Of a stretch of DNA of 61,119 bases, positions 15,467 to 24,434 are shown piece by piece. Source of the stretch: Halodesulfovibrio sp. (GTDB lineage: Bacteria > Desulfobacterota > Desulfovibrionia > Desulfovibrionales > Desulfovibrionaceae); the NCBI RefSeq assembly GCF_015482765.1, contig NZ_JADMLB010000027.1, positions 1 through 61,119 on the forward strand. The letters are read 5' to 3'. How positions within the stretch are numbered: position 1 is the first letter of the stretch; every line of letters begins with the position of its first letter. Below the pieces are notes generated by a model. The model saw nothing but the letters and a program-made list of their open reading frames with translations. It was not told the DNA's origin and searched no databases. The position numbers and the translations under genes were made by a program.

Positions 15467-17392
15467 ATGCCTGTAGTAATGGGCACTGCCGGACATATCG
15501 ATCACGGTAAAACCACACTTGTAAAAACTCTTACCGGAATCGATTGCGATAGACTGGAAGAAGAAAAAAAACGTGGAATTACCATTGAGCTGGGATTTGC
15601 TTTTTTTGATCTGCCTGACGGCGGTAAAATGGGAATTGTTGACGTTCCTGGGCACGAAAAATTTGTAAAAAACATGGTTGCGGGCGCATCCGGCATCGAT
15701 TTTGTTATGCTGGTTATTGCTGCTGATGAAGGCGTCATGCCTCAAACCAGAGAACATCTGGAAATCTGCTCCCTTCTTGGTATTCCTACAGGTTTTGTTG
15801 CGCTTACAAAAACAGATATGGTGGATGAAGAATGGCTTGAGTTGGTTCAGGAAGACGTAAAAACGTTCCTCCAAGGCTCCTTTCTTGAAGATGCGCCCCT
15901 TTTCCCCGTTTCATCTCAAACTGGAGAAGGTTTGGATACCATTCGGGCGCATATTGCTAAAATGGAAAAAGAACTCAAACCACAGCGTCGCTCTGACCTT
16001 TTCAGAATGCCTGTGGATAGATCATTCACCATGCACGGTCACGGCACAGTTGTTACCGGCACCATGGTTTCCGGTTCACTTTCAGTTGGTGACGATGTTC
16101 GTTTCTACCCGAACGACCTACTGGGGAAAGTTCGTGGCCTTCAAAGTCATGGCAGTGCTGTTGAAAAAGCTCCGGCAGGAAAACGCACCGCAATCAACAT
16201 CGCCGGTGTCGATGTAAGCGACGTTCATAGAGGTGACGTTCTGGCACGCCCAGACACCCTTTTCCCGTCCGACACTTGGCACATTGAACTTACATGCCTT
16301 TCATCATCTCCATCGCCTCTCAAAAATCGTACAGAAATACATTTTCATCATGGCGCACGTGACGTACTTGCACGCCTCTATTTTCCAGACAGAGACAAAC
16401 TCATGCCTGGCGAAACAGCAATATGTGAAGTTCGTTTCCCAGAACCGATGGTCGGAGTTGCCAATGACCGCTGTGTAATTCGATCTTTTTCTCCATTACG
16501 AACGGTTGCAGGCGGAAAACTTCTTCATCCCGAAGCAGAACGTTTACGCAAAAAAAATCCGCATTACGATATTATCTGGAATAGCCTGCAAGAGCTGCCA
16601 AAAGCTGAACCGGAAGATAGAGTTCGCCTACATTTAGCCATGGCAGCGGAGAAAGGCTTATCCTTCACTCGCCTTTGCATTTTCACCGACATAGAAACCA
16701 AAAAGCTTGAAAAAATACTCAATCTTTTCGGTGGAAAGCAGGAAGCACTTTGTTTTGACAAAGAAGAACGCTTATATGTTTACGGCAACACACTCACAGA
16801 ACTATCTGAAAGTTGCCTTGAATTCATGGCAGACTTCCATAAAAACGAGCCTATGAAAGCAGGCCTCGCGCGTGGCATTCTTGCATCCGGCTGGGGAAAA
16901 CACCTTTCTCCAAAACTCGTTCACTTTCTAGTAGAGCGCCTCATTAAAGCAAAATCAATTGCTATTGAAGGGGATGTTCTTAAACTTCCTGCTCATAAAG
17001 TTTCCATGGCGGCAGATCAGGAAGGCTTACGCAAAACCATTCTTGAAGCCTACGAAAAAGGCGGCATTACGCCACCAAATTTAAAAGAAGTGCTTGAACC
17101 TCTTGAAGTTGAAGTAAAGGAAGCACTGCCTGTCCTCAAACTTATGGAAGAGAACGGCGAGATGGTGAAAGTAAAAGACACCTTGTACTACCACACTCCA
17201 GCGCTTGAGAAGCTTAAAGAAATGGTACGAGACTATCTTTCTAACCATGATGATATGGGGCCGGGCCAACTAAGAGAACTTGCCGGCCTTTCCCGTAAAT
17301 ACGCTATCCCGCTTCTTGAATACTTTGACCGAATCCGTTTAACCATGCGCATTGGTGACAAACGTCAGCTTAGAGGTACTGGCAGCGTATAA
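15467..17392 (+). CDS. selB: Selenocysteine-specific elongation factor SelB
   Basis: SelB brings Sec-tRNA(Sec) to UGA codons by binding the SECIS hairpin. The EF-Tu-like G domain has GHIDHGKTT (residues 8-16), the switch region [20 protein letters not shown] (57-64) and TKTD. Domains II-III follow, and four winged helices occupy the C-terminal 270 residues, ending [15 protein letters not shown]. At 641 residues it is of normal length. RBS AAGGAG. Its presence means the organism makes selenoproteins; neither selA, selD nor a tRNA-Sec gene was recognised in this window, so the system is dispersed. It is followed by a terminator shared with tolC. Confidence 0.96.
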   Translation: MPVVMGTAGHIDHGKTTLVKTLTGIDCDRLEEEKKRGITIELGFAFFDLPDGGKMGIVDVPGHEKFVKNMVAGASGIDFVMLVIAADEGVMPQTREHLEICSLLGIPTGFVALTKTDMVDEEWLELVQEDVKTFLQGSFLEDAPLFPVSSQTGEGLDTIRAHIAKMEKELKPQRRSDLFRMPVDRSFTMHGHGTVVTGTMVSGSLSVGDDVRFYPNDLLGKVRGLQSHGSAVEKAPAGKRTAINIAGVDVSDVHRGDVLARPDTLFPSDTWHIELTCLSSSPSPLKNRTEIHFHHGARDVLARLYFPDRDKLMPGETAICEVRFPEPMVGVANDRCVIRSFSPLRTVAGGKLLHPEAERLRKKNPHYDIIWNSLQELPKAEPEDRVRLHLAMAAEKGLSFTRLCIFTDIETKKLEKILNLFGGKQEALCFDKEERLYVYGNTLTELSESCLEFMADFHKNEPMKAGLARGILASGWGKHLSPKLVHFLVERLIKAKSIAIEGDVLKLPAHKVSMAADQEGLRKTILEAYEKGGITPPNLKEVLEPLEVEVKEALPVLKLMEENGEMVKVKDTLYYHTPALEKLKEMVRDYLSNHDDMGPGQLRELAGLSRKYAIPLLEYFDRIRLTMRIGDKRQLRGTGSV

Positions 17393-17414
17393 GCTGTTAT
17401 ACTTACCATACATA

Positions 17415-17450
17415 CAAAAAAAGGCTGTCCCCTTTGGGGACAGCCTTTTT
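17415..17450. terminator. Bidirectional terminator between selB and tolC
   Basis: AAAAAAGGCTGTCCCC/GGGGACAGCCTTTTT hairpin between convergent genes. Confidence 0.85.
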
Positions 17451-17470
17451 ATTATACATAAAAACAAACG

Positions 17471-19027
17471 CTAATTTAAAGCAGCAGGGTCGTCGTTTCG
17501 CTCTGCTTCCATGTCTTTCTGAACATCTTTGGCAAGGTCAGCTTCAAGACCACGACCAGTTTCATTAATAACATCGCTGGTTGTAAGTCCCGGAACTTTA
17601 CTACCGGTTGCGTTATACAAAGAAGCTACAGAAATCATGTAATCACCACGAGCCGCAATCAAAGAAGCTTCCGCTGAAGAAAGGTCAGCCTGTGCATCAA
17701 GTACGTCGGTGTTAGTACCCACCTGAGCTTGGTATCGGGCTACAGCCATACGATAGGCTTCTTCGGCAGCAGCAACAGTTTTTTCTGCCACTTTGATACG
17801 TTTTGCTGCGTTAATGATGTTCAAGTAACGAGACTTAACTTCGAACGCTGCTTCCTGCCATGTGTTAGCTTCAGATGCTTTATTGGAAAGTACTGTCTGC
17901 TTTGCACTGGTTGTTGCAAAGTAGGTTGTACCCCATGTAAACAAGCTCCACTCTGCTGTGGCACCAATAGTAGTACGTGAGAGAGGGGTTGTGTTATCGT
18001 CATTATCAAAGCCGTTTACAGTAAATCCGTCACCGTTCTTAACCCATTCAACGGTACCATACACTTGCGGGTAAAACTCGCTCGCTGCAATAGTTACCTG
18101 TTCCTGTGAAACTTCTGTTGCTTTACGGGCAATCAGGATGTCCGGACGGTAGCGGGATGCAGTATCAAGACTTACTTCAAGAGGCTGTTCAAACGGGAAA
18201 TATGCCAGCTCACCTTCGTAATTGATATGTGCGTTTACTGGAAGGTTGAGCAGGGTATTCAGTCGGGCTTCCTGAATAACAACAGTGTTCTGAGCAGAAA
18301 TCAACGTATCTTCAGCTTCAGAAAGCTGAGCTTCAGCACGAAGTACGTCAATACGAGGTTTCAAACCAACATCATAAAATGCCTGAGCAACTTTAAGCTG
18401 AGAAGCAAGACGCTCTACAGAGTCTTTAGCAGACTCAACATTTTCACGTGCTGAAAGCAGGTTAATGAAGTTCTGCTGTACAAGAAAAATCAAGTTCAAT
18501 TCTGCTAAATTAAGTGCAAGTTCCTGACTCTGAGCAGTAAGAGATGCACTGTTGTATGTAGCAAGAATATTAAAACCGGTGAAAATCGGCTGTGAAACTT
18601 CCACAACCCACTGGTAGGTGTTGTGGTTGTTAAAAGAGCTCACATCAGAATGTGATGCTGTGTATGAAGTGCTTAAAGCTGGACCAAAAGCACCGCGAGC
18701 AGCTTTTCTGCTTTCTTCGGCACTGGTTGCGCCTCTACGGGCTGCTTCAATTGAAGGGTTGTCAGCAAGTGCTTTAAGAACCGCTTCTTTCAGGTTGTAT
18801 GTACCTGAATATAAAATACCTTTGGTAGATTCCGGCTCAACTGCTTCAGCAGCCTGTTTAATTTCTGTTGCCACAGCAGAACGCTCTTCCGGTGATGCTT
18901 CGCGGTCTATCTTTACATCCGTGGAAAGGTCTTCCTGTGAGGTCATCTGTTCAGCATACGCTGGTGCTGCTATCATAACACTCAGTAAAATGAGCATAAG
19001 CAGCGACTGCCAATGGCGGCATCTCAT
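17471..19027 (-). CDS. tolC: TolC-family outer membrane efflux protein
   Basis: An outer-membrane channel of 518 residues that would link an inner-membrane export pump to the outside. The ATG at 19027 is chosen because AAGGAGA precedes it and gives a signal peptide (MRCRHWQSLLMLILLSVMIA, cut after AYA); the in-frame ATG at 19054 has no ribosome binding site. Two OEP repeats are visible: LKEAVLKALADNPSIEAAR (near 70) with VGLKPRIDVLRAEAQLSEAE, and later NIINAAKRIKVAEK with VGTNTDVLDAQADLSSAEAS, the coiled-coil hairpins of TolC. No pump or membrane fusion gene adjoins. It is divergent from tolQ across a 459-bp spacer with a perfect palindrome. Confidence 0.9.
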   Translation of the reverse strand: MRCRHWQSLLMLILLSVMIAAPAYAEQMTSQEDLSTDVKIDREASPEERSAVATEIKQAAEAVEPESTKGILYSGTYNLKEAVLKALADNPSIEAARRGATSAEESRKAARGAFGPALSTSYTASHSDVSSFNNHNTYQWVVEVSQPIFTGFNILATYNSASLTAQSQELALNLAELNLIFLVQQNFINLLSARENVESAKDSVERLASQLKVAQAFYDVGLKPRIDVLRAEAQLSEAEDTLISAQNTVVIQEARLNTLLNLPVNAHINYEGELAYFPFEQPLEVSLDTASRYRPDILIARKATEVSQEQVTIAASEFYPQVYGTVEWVKNGDGFTVNGFDNDDNTTPLSRTTIGATAEWSLFTWGTTYFATTSAKQTVLSNKASEANTWQEAAFEVKSRYLNIINAAKRIKVAEKTVAAAEEAYRMAVARYQAQVGTNTDVLDAQADLSSAEASLIAARGDYMISVASLYNATGSKVPGLTTSDVINETGRGLEADLAKDVQKDMEAERNDDPAALN

Positions 19028-19235
19028 GGTCGGGTCTCCTTGCGTTTGTCTCATCGACTTGCAGCTGGCACCGTAAACAATATTTCTAAAGAATACATAC
19101 TTTTACGGACCGTTTCAAGGGTAAGGGGATAAAAACACTGATCTATACGCAATATAACGCTGTGTTTCAGGTATGCTTCCGTGTGTGAGGAGAAGCACTG
19201 AATGATCAGGATAATTCCTAAGTAGTTATGCATCA

Positions 19236-19252
19236 TTCAAACACTGTTTGAA
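19236..19252. promoter_or_regulatory. Perfect palindrome TTCAAACACTGTTTGAA in the tolC-tolQ spacer
   Basis: A 7-3-7 perfect palindrome, about 209 bp from the tolC start and 234 bp from the tolQ start. Size and symmetry suit a TetR- or MarR-type operator. The rest of the 459-bp spacer is AT-rich with no gene seen. Confidence 0.45.
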
Positions 19253-19486
19253 AAGAGCTGGTTTCTACTCAAAAATTCGTACTACCGCAAGGCACTTCCC
19301 GATACAAGGAAAAACACCCAGTAGGAGATGGTGTTGCGGTTTTCTTTCAACAAAAGAATATGTTTTTTTACTCTATAACTTAAAAAATATTAAATGGATA
19401 TGGAAGAACTTTAAACCGTAACTTATTTAGGGTACAACGCATCAAACTTAGAATAAATACATCCGCAACATCAACCGGAGAAATAT

Positions 19487-20179
19487 ATGGGCGATACCAA
19501 CATCTTCATGCTCATCGGGCAAGCAACAATTGTTGTAAAAATTGTTCTAGGAATGCTTGCAGCTATGTCCCTTATCAGCTGGACAATTATGTTTAATAAA
19601 TGGCTGACGCTCTCCTCTGCGAAGAAACGTGCCACTAAAGGCATTGATGATTTTCAAAATGCAAAATCACTGCGTGAAGCAGTTCAAGCTGTCGGTACAG
19701 ACTCTTCTTCCCCTCTTTATTTTGTAGCGCAGCAGGGTGTTGACGAATACACCCGCCTTAGAGACAACGTTAACTCCTCATCTGTCATTGCTGAAAACGT
19801 ACAGCGTTCCCTAACCCAAGGCGTTTCCATGCAATCATCCTCTTTGGCCTCATCTCTTCCATTTTTAGCTACCTGCGCCAACTCTGCACCGTTTATCGGT
19901 CTGTTCGGTACTGTTTGGGGTATTATGCATGCCTTCCAGACTATCGGGCAAATGAAGTCTGCGGCTCTGGCTGCTGTTGCACCGGGTATTTCTGAAGCAC
20001 TTGTAGCAACTGCAATCGGCCTTGCTGTCGCAATTCCTGCCGCAATCGGCTACAACATGTTCCTTGGCAAACTTCAGGATATTGAAGTCCAACTTAACTC
20101 ATTTTCCGGTGTATTTTTAAACCGTGTTCAGCGTGAACTCCACGCACAGCGTCCAAAACGCACCACCGGCGAGGGGTAG
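19487..20179 (+). CDS. tolQ: TolQ, MotA/TolQ/ExbB proton channel
   Basis: Inner-membrane subunit (230 residues) that with TolR uses the proton gradient to energise the Tol-Pal system during outer-membrane constriction. Three membrane helices: about 10-38, 118-145 (LPFLATCANSAPFIGLFGTVWG, the conserved pore helix) and 160-190 (ISEALVATAIGLAVAIPA, with the conserved Thr). RBS GGAG. First gene of tolQ-tolR-tolA-tolB, with 5 bp to tolR. The complete downstream set marks it as TolQ and not ExbB. Confidence 0.93.
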   Translation: MGDTNIFMLIGQATIVVKIVLGMLAAMSLISWTIMFNKWLTLSSAKKRATKGIDDFQNAKSLREAVQAVGTDSSSPLYFVAQQGVDEYTRLRDNVNSSSVIAENVQRSLTQGVSMQSSSLASSLPFLATCANSAPFIGLFGTVWGIMHAFQTIGQMKSAALAAVAPGISEALVATAIGLAVAIPAAIGYNMFLGKLQDIEVQLNSFSGVFLNRVQRELHAQRPKRTTGEG

Positions 20180-20184
20180 CATTC

Positions 20185-20610
20185 ATGGCAATATCTGTCG
20201 GAAATAAAAAAGGCTTTGTTGCCGAAATCAACGTAACACCGTTTGTTGATGTTATGCTTGTACTTCTCATCATTTTTATGGTGACAGCACCGCTCATGAC
20301 ACAAGGGCTGGACGTTGAGCTGCCCCAAACAGAAACTGTTTCCGCCCTGCCTTCTGATAAAGATCATTTAATACTTACCATTGATAAGAATGGTAAAATG
20401 ATGCTTGATGACTACGCTGTGACAGAAAAAGACCTTCCGGGTCATCTGGAGCGGCTTGTAAAGAAACAGAACAAGCAATTGTTTCTCAGGGCAGACAAAC
20501 ACGTAGCATACGGAAGCGTCGTAAAAGCTATGGGCATCATAAAAGGTGCGGGCATTAATAATTTGGGTGTTCTTGCTGAAAACCCAGAAACCGCGACCGC
20601 AAAAAAATAG
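20185..20610 (+). CDS. tolR: TolR, ExbD/TolR-type subunit
   Basis: A 141-residue protein with one N-terminal membrane helix holding the essential Asp (INVTPFVDVMLVLLIIFMV, Asp at about 24) and a periplasmic ExbD-like domain with a conserved GSVVKAMGIIKGAGINNLGV segment. It works in the proton channel with TolQ. RBS GAGGGG. It lies 11 bp before tolA. Confidence 0.93.
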   Translation: MAISVGNKKGFVAEINVTPFVDVMLVLLIIFMVTAPLMTQGLDVELPQTETVSALPSDKDHLILTIDKNGKMMLDDYAVTEKDLPGHLERLVKKQNKQLFLRADKHVAYGSVVKAMGIIKGAGINNLGVLAENPETATAKK

Positions 20611-20621
20611 GTACTCGTAGC

Positions 20622-21533
20622 ATGCGCTTTTTGAGTATGTTCCTATCCCTATGCCTTCACTTAGGGCTTATTGCCACAATCCTTTACTGGCCTGTTTCAA
20701 CAATGAAGGTGCGACTGGATGTACCGGTTTACAAGGTAAAACTTGTACAACTGGCACAAAAAGCACCAAACCCGCTCCCTAAACAGTCAAAGCCGGTAGT
20801 AAAAGAGACCAAGGCCAAAAAAGAAACACCAGCAAAACCAACCCCTAAGAAAGAAGCCCAAAAAAAAGAGGCTCCTAAAAAAGAAGCCGTAACGAAGAAG
20901 GCACCGGCAAAGGCAAAACCTAAAGCAAAACCCGTCAGTACCAAAAAGAAAGATCTTCCTAAAAAAGCGGTAAGTAAGAAAAAGAAGCCGCAAAAGAAAA
21001 AAGCTGTAAAAAAAGAAAATACAAAGAAAAAGGCTGTGAAAAAAAAGGCAAAAAAGAAAACGCCTCCTAAGCCAACACCAGAAGATCTTTTACAAAAAGC
21101 TCTGGCATCAACTAAGGCTACTGTAAAAAAAGATGACCAAAAGAAAGTTCAAAACATTGAAAATGAGCTTGCAGCATTACAAAAAGCAGTAGCAAAGGAA
21201 GATGCAAAAAAAGCAGAGCAAGGTATTGAAGGTACACCACAAGATGGTATTATCGGTAGCATTGAAGATTTGTACGCGTTAACAGTTATGGACGCTATCA
21301 GACCAAATTGGCGCTATCCAAAACTTGCCACACGTACCATTCTTGTTGCACAGGTACGAATTATGATTTCGAATGCAGGGGAAATTCTCGACGCCAAGCT
21401 TGTAAACTCTTCCGGCCGTCCTGATTTTGATTCATCCACTTTGCGCGCAATTGCCGACACAGAGCATCTGCCGACGCCACCAAGCCCTGACCTGACCGAA
21501 ATCACCCTGAACTTTAACAGTCAGGAACAATAA
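20622..21533 (+). CDS. tolA: TolA-like protein with Lys/Ala/Pro-rich linker and TonB-type C-terminus
   Basis: A 303-residue periplasm-spanning linker between the TolQR motor and Pal/outer membrane. It has one N-terminal membrane anchor (residues 5-23), a very basic stretch of about 120 residues (50-170) made of Lys, Ala and Pro with many KKK and KKEA runs, a helical stretch, then a TonB/TolA C-terminal fold (MDAIRPNWRYPKLA, VRIMISNAGEILDAKLVNSSG). TolA from position in the operon; the C-terminal domain alone could be called TonB-like. The lysine tract is AAA/AAG-rich DNA and should not be mistaken for a repeat element. Confidence 0.88.
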   Translation: MRFLSMFLSLCLHLGLIATILYWPVSTMKVRLDVPVYKVKLVQLAQKAPNPLPKQSKPVVKETKAKKETPAKPTPKKEAQKKEAPKKEAVTKKAPAKAKPKAKPVSTKKKDLPKKAVSKKKKPQKKKAVKKENTKKKAVKKKAKKKTPPKPTPEDLLQKALASTKATVKKDDQKKVQNIENELAALQKAVAKEDAKKAEQGIEGTPQDGIIGSIEDLYALTVMDAIRPNWRYPKLATRTILVAQVRIMISNAGEILDAKLVNSSGRPDFDSSTLRAIADTEHLPTPPSPDLTEITLNFNSQEQ

Positions 21534-21549
21534 CTGACACAACGTCTGG

Positions 21550-22902
21550 ATGGAAAGAATGAAGCGTAGTTATATACTGACATTACTGGTCTGCATGGTC
21601 TTTGCCTCAGCAACATCCGTAACCGCCCGATCTTTAGAAATTGATATCTACGGGCCGGGGCAAAACAGCATTAACCTCATCCAGTCTAAGCCGGTTCTTG
21701 CTCCGCAGGCACAAACGAGCCCGCAAACTGTTCAAAGTGCAGCAGCACTAACAAAACTTATTAACAACAACCTGTATTATTTACCGTTTATGAACCTTGT
21801 AAAAGGTCACACTATCCTCGGTGGAAATACAGCCGCTGGTGGAACCGGTAAAACCATTGATTTCAAAAAATTCCAACTCGCGAATGTTGACCTCCTCATT
21901 ACAGAAGTATGGCCAGCTGTTCCAAACGGTGCCCGTCCACGGGTAGAGCTGCGAGCATTTGAAGTATTTACAGGAAAACTCGTTCTGGGTAAGGCATACT
22001 CTGAACTTACACCGGAAAATCTTCCTAATGTTGCAGACAGATTCTGTTCTGCACTCATGAAAAAATTAACAGGGCGTGGAGAATTTTTCCTCTCCACACT
22101 TGCTTTTGTTCGAAAAGCAAATCCTGAAAAAAAAGATATCTGGACAGTCCGACCTACCGGTCGCGACCTGAACAGACTGACGAATATGTCCGGCCTTGCC
22201 ATGTCACCTACATGGTCTCCAGACGGCCGGTATATCTTATTCAGTCACATCGGCAAAAGATACCACTCTCTGGGCATCTGGGATCGCCTGACCCAGCGAG
22301 TACAAAAGGTAAAATTCCCTGGTAACACCATCATCGGCCCTGCTTTCCTGCCTGACAACAAAGTTGCAGTGAGCCTTGCTGCCGGTGGTAATCCGGACAT
22401 TTACCTTTTGAACCACCTCTTTAAACGCGAAAAAACTCTTGTTAAGAACTGGGCTATCGACGTTTCTCCAAGCTTCGATGCCACAGGCAAGAAGATGGTG
22501 TTTGTTTCCAGCAGACGCGGTAACCCGCACATCTTCCTCAAAAACCTGGTAACAGGTAAAGAGACCCGTATTACTCGAAATGGCAAATACAACACCAGCC
22601 CGTCAATTTCACCTGATGGAGAACTGGTAGTGTTCGCACGCAGGACACCGCAAGGACACAGAATTTTTGCTCTGGACCTTGTAACAGGCAAAGAAAAGCA
22701 GATTACCTTTGGACCGGGCAGCGATGAAATGCCAGCCTTTGGCCCTGACGGCTTTTTTGTAGCCTTTGCGTCTAATAGAAGCGGCGAATACAAAATATAT
22801 CTTACCACCCGCCACGGGGGGACTCCAAGGATTGTGAAAACCGGCCCGGGAGAAGCAACTCTGCCTTCATGGGGCATGGTTCCGGCTGCGTCAACACGAT
22901 GA
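21550..22902 (+). CDS. tolB: TolB beta-propeller protein
   Basis: A periplasmic protein (450 residues) that binds Pal and TolA. Signal peptide at the start (RSYILTLLVCMVFASAT, cut near TARS), an N-terminal anticodon-binding-like domain (about 30-170), then a propeller with repeated SPTWSPDGRYILFSH, SPSFDATGKKMVFVSSRRG, SPSISPDGELVVFAR and PAFGPDGFFVAFASNRSG blades. The start at 21550 or the ATG at 21559 (MKRSYILT) is possible; neither has a strong ribosome binding site. It lies 16 bp after tolA and 210 bp before pal. Confidence 0.94.
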   Translation: MERMKRSYILTLLVCMVFASATSVTARSLEIDIYGPGQNSINLIQSKPVLAPQAQTSPQTVQSAAALTKLINNNLYYLPFMNLVKGHTILGGNTAAGGTGKTIDFKKFQLANVDLLITEVWPAVPNGARPRVELRAFEVFTGKLVLGKAYSELTPENLPNVADRFCSALMKKLTGRGEFFLSTLAFVRKANPEKKDIWTVRPTGRDLNRLTNMSGLAMSPTWSPDGRYILFSHIGKRYHSLGIWDRLTQRVQKVKFPGNTIIGPAFLPDNKVAVSLAAGGNPDIYLLNHLFKREKTLVKNWAIDVSPSFDATGKKMVFVSSRRGNPHIFLKNLVTGKETRITRNGKYNTSPSISPDGELVVFARRTPQGHRIFALDLVTGKEKQITFGPGSDEMPAFGPDGFFVAFASNRSGEYKIYLTTRHGGTPRIVKTGPGEATLPSWGMVPAASTR

Positions 22903-22966
22903 CATTTGTGTTCTAAGTGTCATCGCACTTGCCAACAGCCTGAAACCGTGTAAGAAATGGACGGAG

Positions 22967-22994
22967 TTTTTTGAATTTTTTGAGAATATATAAT
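22967..22994 (+). promoter_or_regulatory. Possible separate promoter for pal
   Basis: TATAAT at 22989-22994 in an AT-rich stretch after tolB, with a poor T-rich -35. A separate promoter is plausible because pal lies 210 bp from tolB and Pal is needed in far larger amounts. Confidence 0.35.
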
Positions 22995-23112
22995 ATTGTG
23001 ACACATTGTCGTAATTTACATATATTCGCGTTATTCAAATCGGTTTTTAAATGCTTGTTATAAAAGCGATTCTATCGCCAGAGTCCTTTTTTGCAAACTT
23101 TAGGAGGATGCA

Positions 23113-23667
23113 ATGATGAAACGTTTAGGTATGGCACTGCTGCTCGTTATGGTTATGGCCATGAGCTTTGGTTGTGCTAAAAAACAGGTAGCTGTTACCC
23201 CTGAAAATGCCTCTGGCTCCACTGCTGTTGTTGAAGCTCCTGCTGATAACAACTACAACGGTGGCTCCATGGACATGGATTCTCAGGCAACTGAAGGTCA
23301 GCTTGCTGAAGAAATTGCAGCTGCAGCAGTTGTTATGGCTGACGCTCCAATTTACTTTGATTTCGATAAATTTGACATCAAGCCTGAGTACCGCACAGTA
23401 CTCAAGCACAACGCTATGATGCTTAAAAAGTACCCTATGATGCGTGTTCTTCTCGAAGGCCACACAGACTCCCGCGGTACTTCCGAATACAACCTTGCAC
23501 TTGGTGAACGCCGTGCCCGCACTGTTCAGGAATACCTGATCGTTCTCGGCGTACCTGCTACTCAGCTTGAAATCGTATCTTACGGTGAAGAGCGCCCAGC
23601 AGTTCAGGGCTCCAGCGAAGCAGCTTGGGCTAAGAACCGTCGTGCTGAGTTCAAACTCATCAAGTAA
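23113..23667 (+). CDS. pal: Peptidoglycan-associated lipoprotein Pal
   Basis: An outer-membrane lipoprotein of 184 residues tethering the membrane to peptidoglycan. Signal peptide with lipobox MSFGC (lipidated Cys near residue 21), a low-complexity linker, then an OmpA-like domain: IYFDFDKFDIKPEYR, LLEGHTDSRGTSEYNLALGERRA with the diaminopimelate-binding Asp and Arg, and WAKNRRAEFKL. AGGAGG upstream; two adjacent ATGs (23113, 23116) are both usable. It completes the tol-pal set. Confidence 0.96.
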   Translation: MMKRLGMALLLVMVMAMSFGCAKKQVAVTPENASGSTAVVEAPADNNYNGGSMDMDSQATEGQLAEEIAAAAVVMADAPIYFDFDKFDIKPEYRTVLKHNAMMLKKYPMMRVLLEGHTDSRGTSEYNLALGERRARTVQEYLIVLGVPATQLEIVSYGEERPAVQGSSEAAWAKNRRAEFKLIK

Positions 23668-23695
23668 TACAGCTTAGTTTTAGCGTATGCTTTTT

Positions 23696-23727
23696 AAGGC
23701 GTTTCCTTTTGGAAACGCCTTTTTTAT
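23696..23727 (+). terminator. Intrinsic terminator after pal
   Basis: AAGGCGTTTCC/GGAAACGCCTT with loop TTTT, then TTTTTT. Confidence 0.85.
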
Positions 23728-23750
23728 TATCCAGCCCACTCTTTCCCCAC

Positions 23751-23793
23751 AAAAAAAGCAGGCAATGGAAATCTCTGTTCCATTACCTGCTTT
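23751..23793 (-). terminator. Terminator of the 171-residue unknown gene
   Basis: GCAGG and AATGGAA pair with TTCCATT and CCTGC, followed on the minus strand by seven T. It faces the pal terminator. Confidence 0.8.
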
Positions 23794-23821
23794 CTGCGCT
23801 AAAAATATGGAGAAGGTATAA

Positions 23822-24337
23822 CTACTGCTTTGTTGCTGTTGTATCAGTCGCAGTAGCAGCTTCAGCAGCCTTCATTTTCTCACGGGTCTCTTCAATGTAA
23901 GTCTTAACTTTATCAGACTGCTTCCATTCTGAGTACATGGAGAGCCAGTTGCCAAAGTCTAAGAAGCTCTGATCGAGCTGGGATTCATGCCCTTCGACCC
24001 ACATACTGAATAGGTGCATTTCAAACTGGAAGGTGTTGCTGTTAAAAACACGCTCTGCCATGCCTGCTTTCATCGCATTACCATCAAGTTCGTTAGAAAC
24101 ATGGACAACAATGGCTTCCCGAGAGGTGTCAGGAGTAATTTCCTTATTGTTAAGCTCATCAGCAAGCGAATGGATATGTGGCCAGTTCTCACGAATACGC
24201 ATATCTGCTTTTTCGGGGATTCGAATGAAGAGTTTTCCGTCTTCCTCTTCGCTGATGAAGTAGAAGCGTAGCCAGTTCTCAAAAATAAGAACTTCGCTGA
24301 TAGATTTAACTGCCTTAGAAAATTCTGTAACCGCCAT
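23822..24337 (-). CDS. Unknown protein, 171 residues
   Basis: Not recognised. The ATG at 24337 has AAGGAG before it and begins MAVTEFSKAVKSISEV; an upstream in-frame ATG at 24379 has none. Soluble, no signal peptide or membrane segment. It is rich in aromatic residues (FENWLRFYFI, HLFSMWVEGHE, FGNWLSMYSEWKQ) and ends in a charged helix followed by an Ala/Thr-rich tail (AAEAATATDTTATKQ), probably disordered. Own terminator; it and the ABC ATPase gene run in the same direction, 97 bp apart. The regular composition and good ribosome binding site support a real gene. Confidence 0.7.
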   Translation of the reverse strand: MAVTEFSKAVKSISEVLIFENWLRFYFISEEEDGKLFIRIPEKADMRIRENWPHIHSLADELNNKEITPDTSREAIVVHVSNELDGNAMKAGMAERVFNSNTFQFEMHLFSMWVEGHESQLDQSFLDFGNWLSMYSEWKQSDKVKTYIEETREKMKAAEAATATDTTATKQ

Positions 24338-24434
24338 GTGGCACTCCTTTCTCTGTTTCTCCCGCGGAATGGGGTACAACTAACTATGGTCACTGAATGC
24401 CCATACGTCAAGTTACTTTTTTCACAATCAGTAC

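Noticed and set aside
20820-21070. Repetitive AAA/AAG-rich DNA that could look like a tandem repeat
   Set aside because: It codes for the Lys/Ala/Pro linker of TolA; the repetition reflects the protein, not a repeat element.
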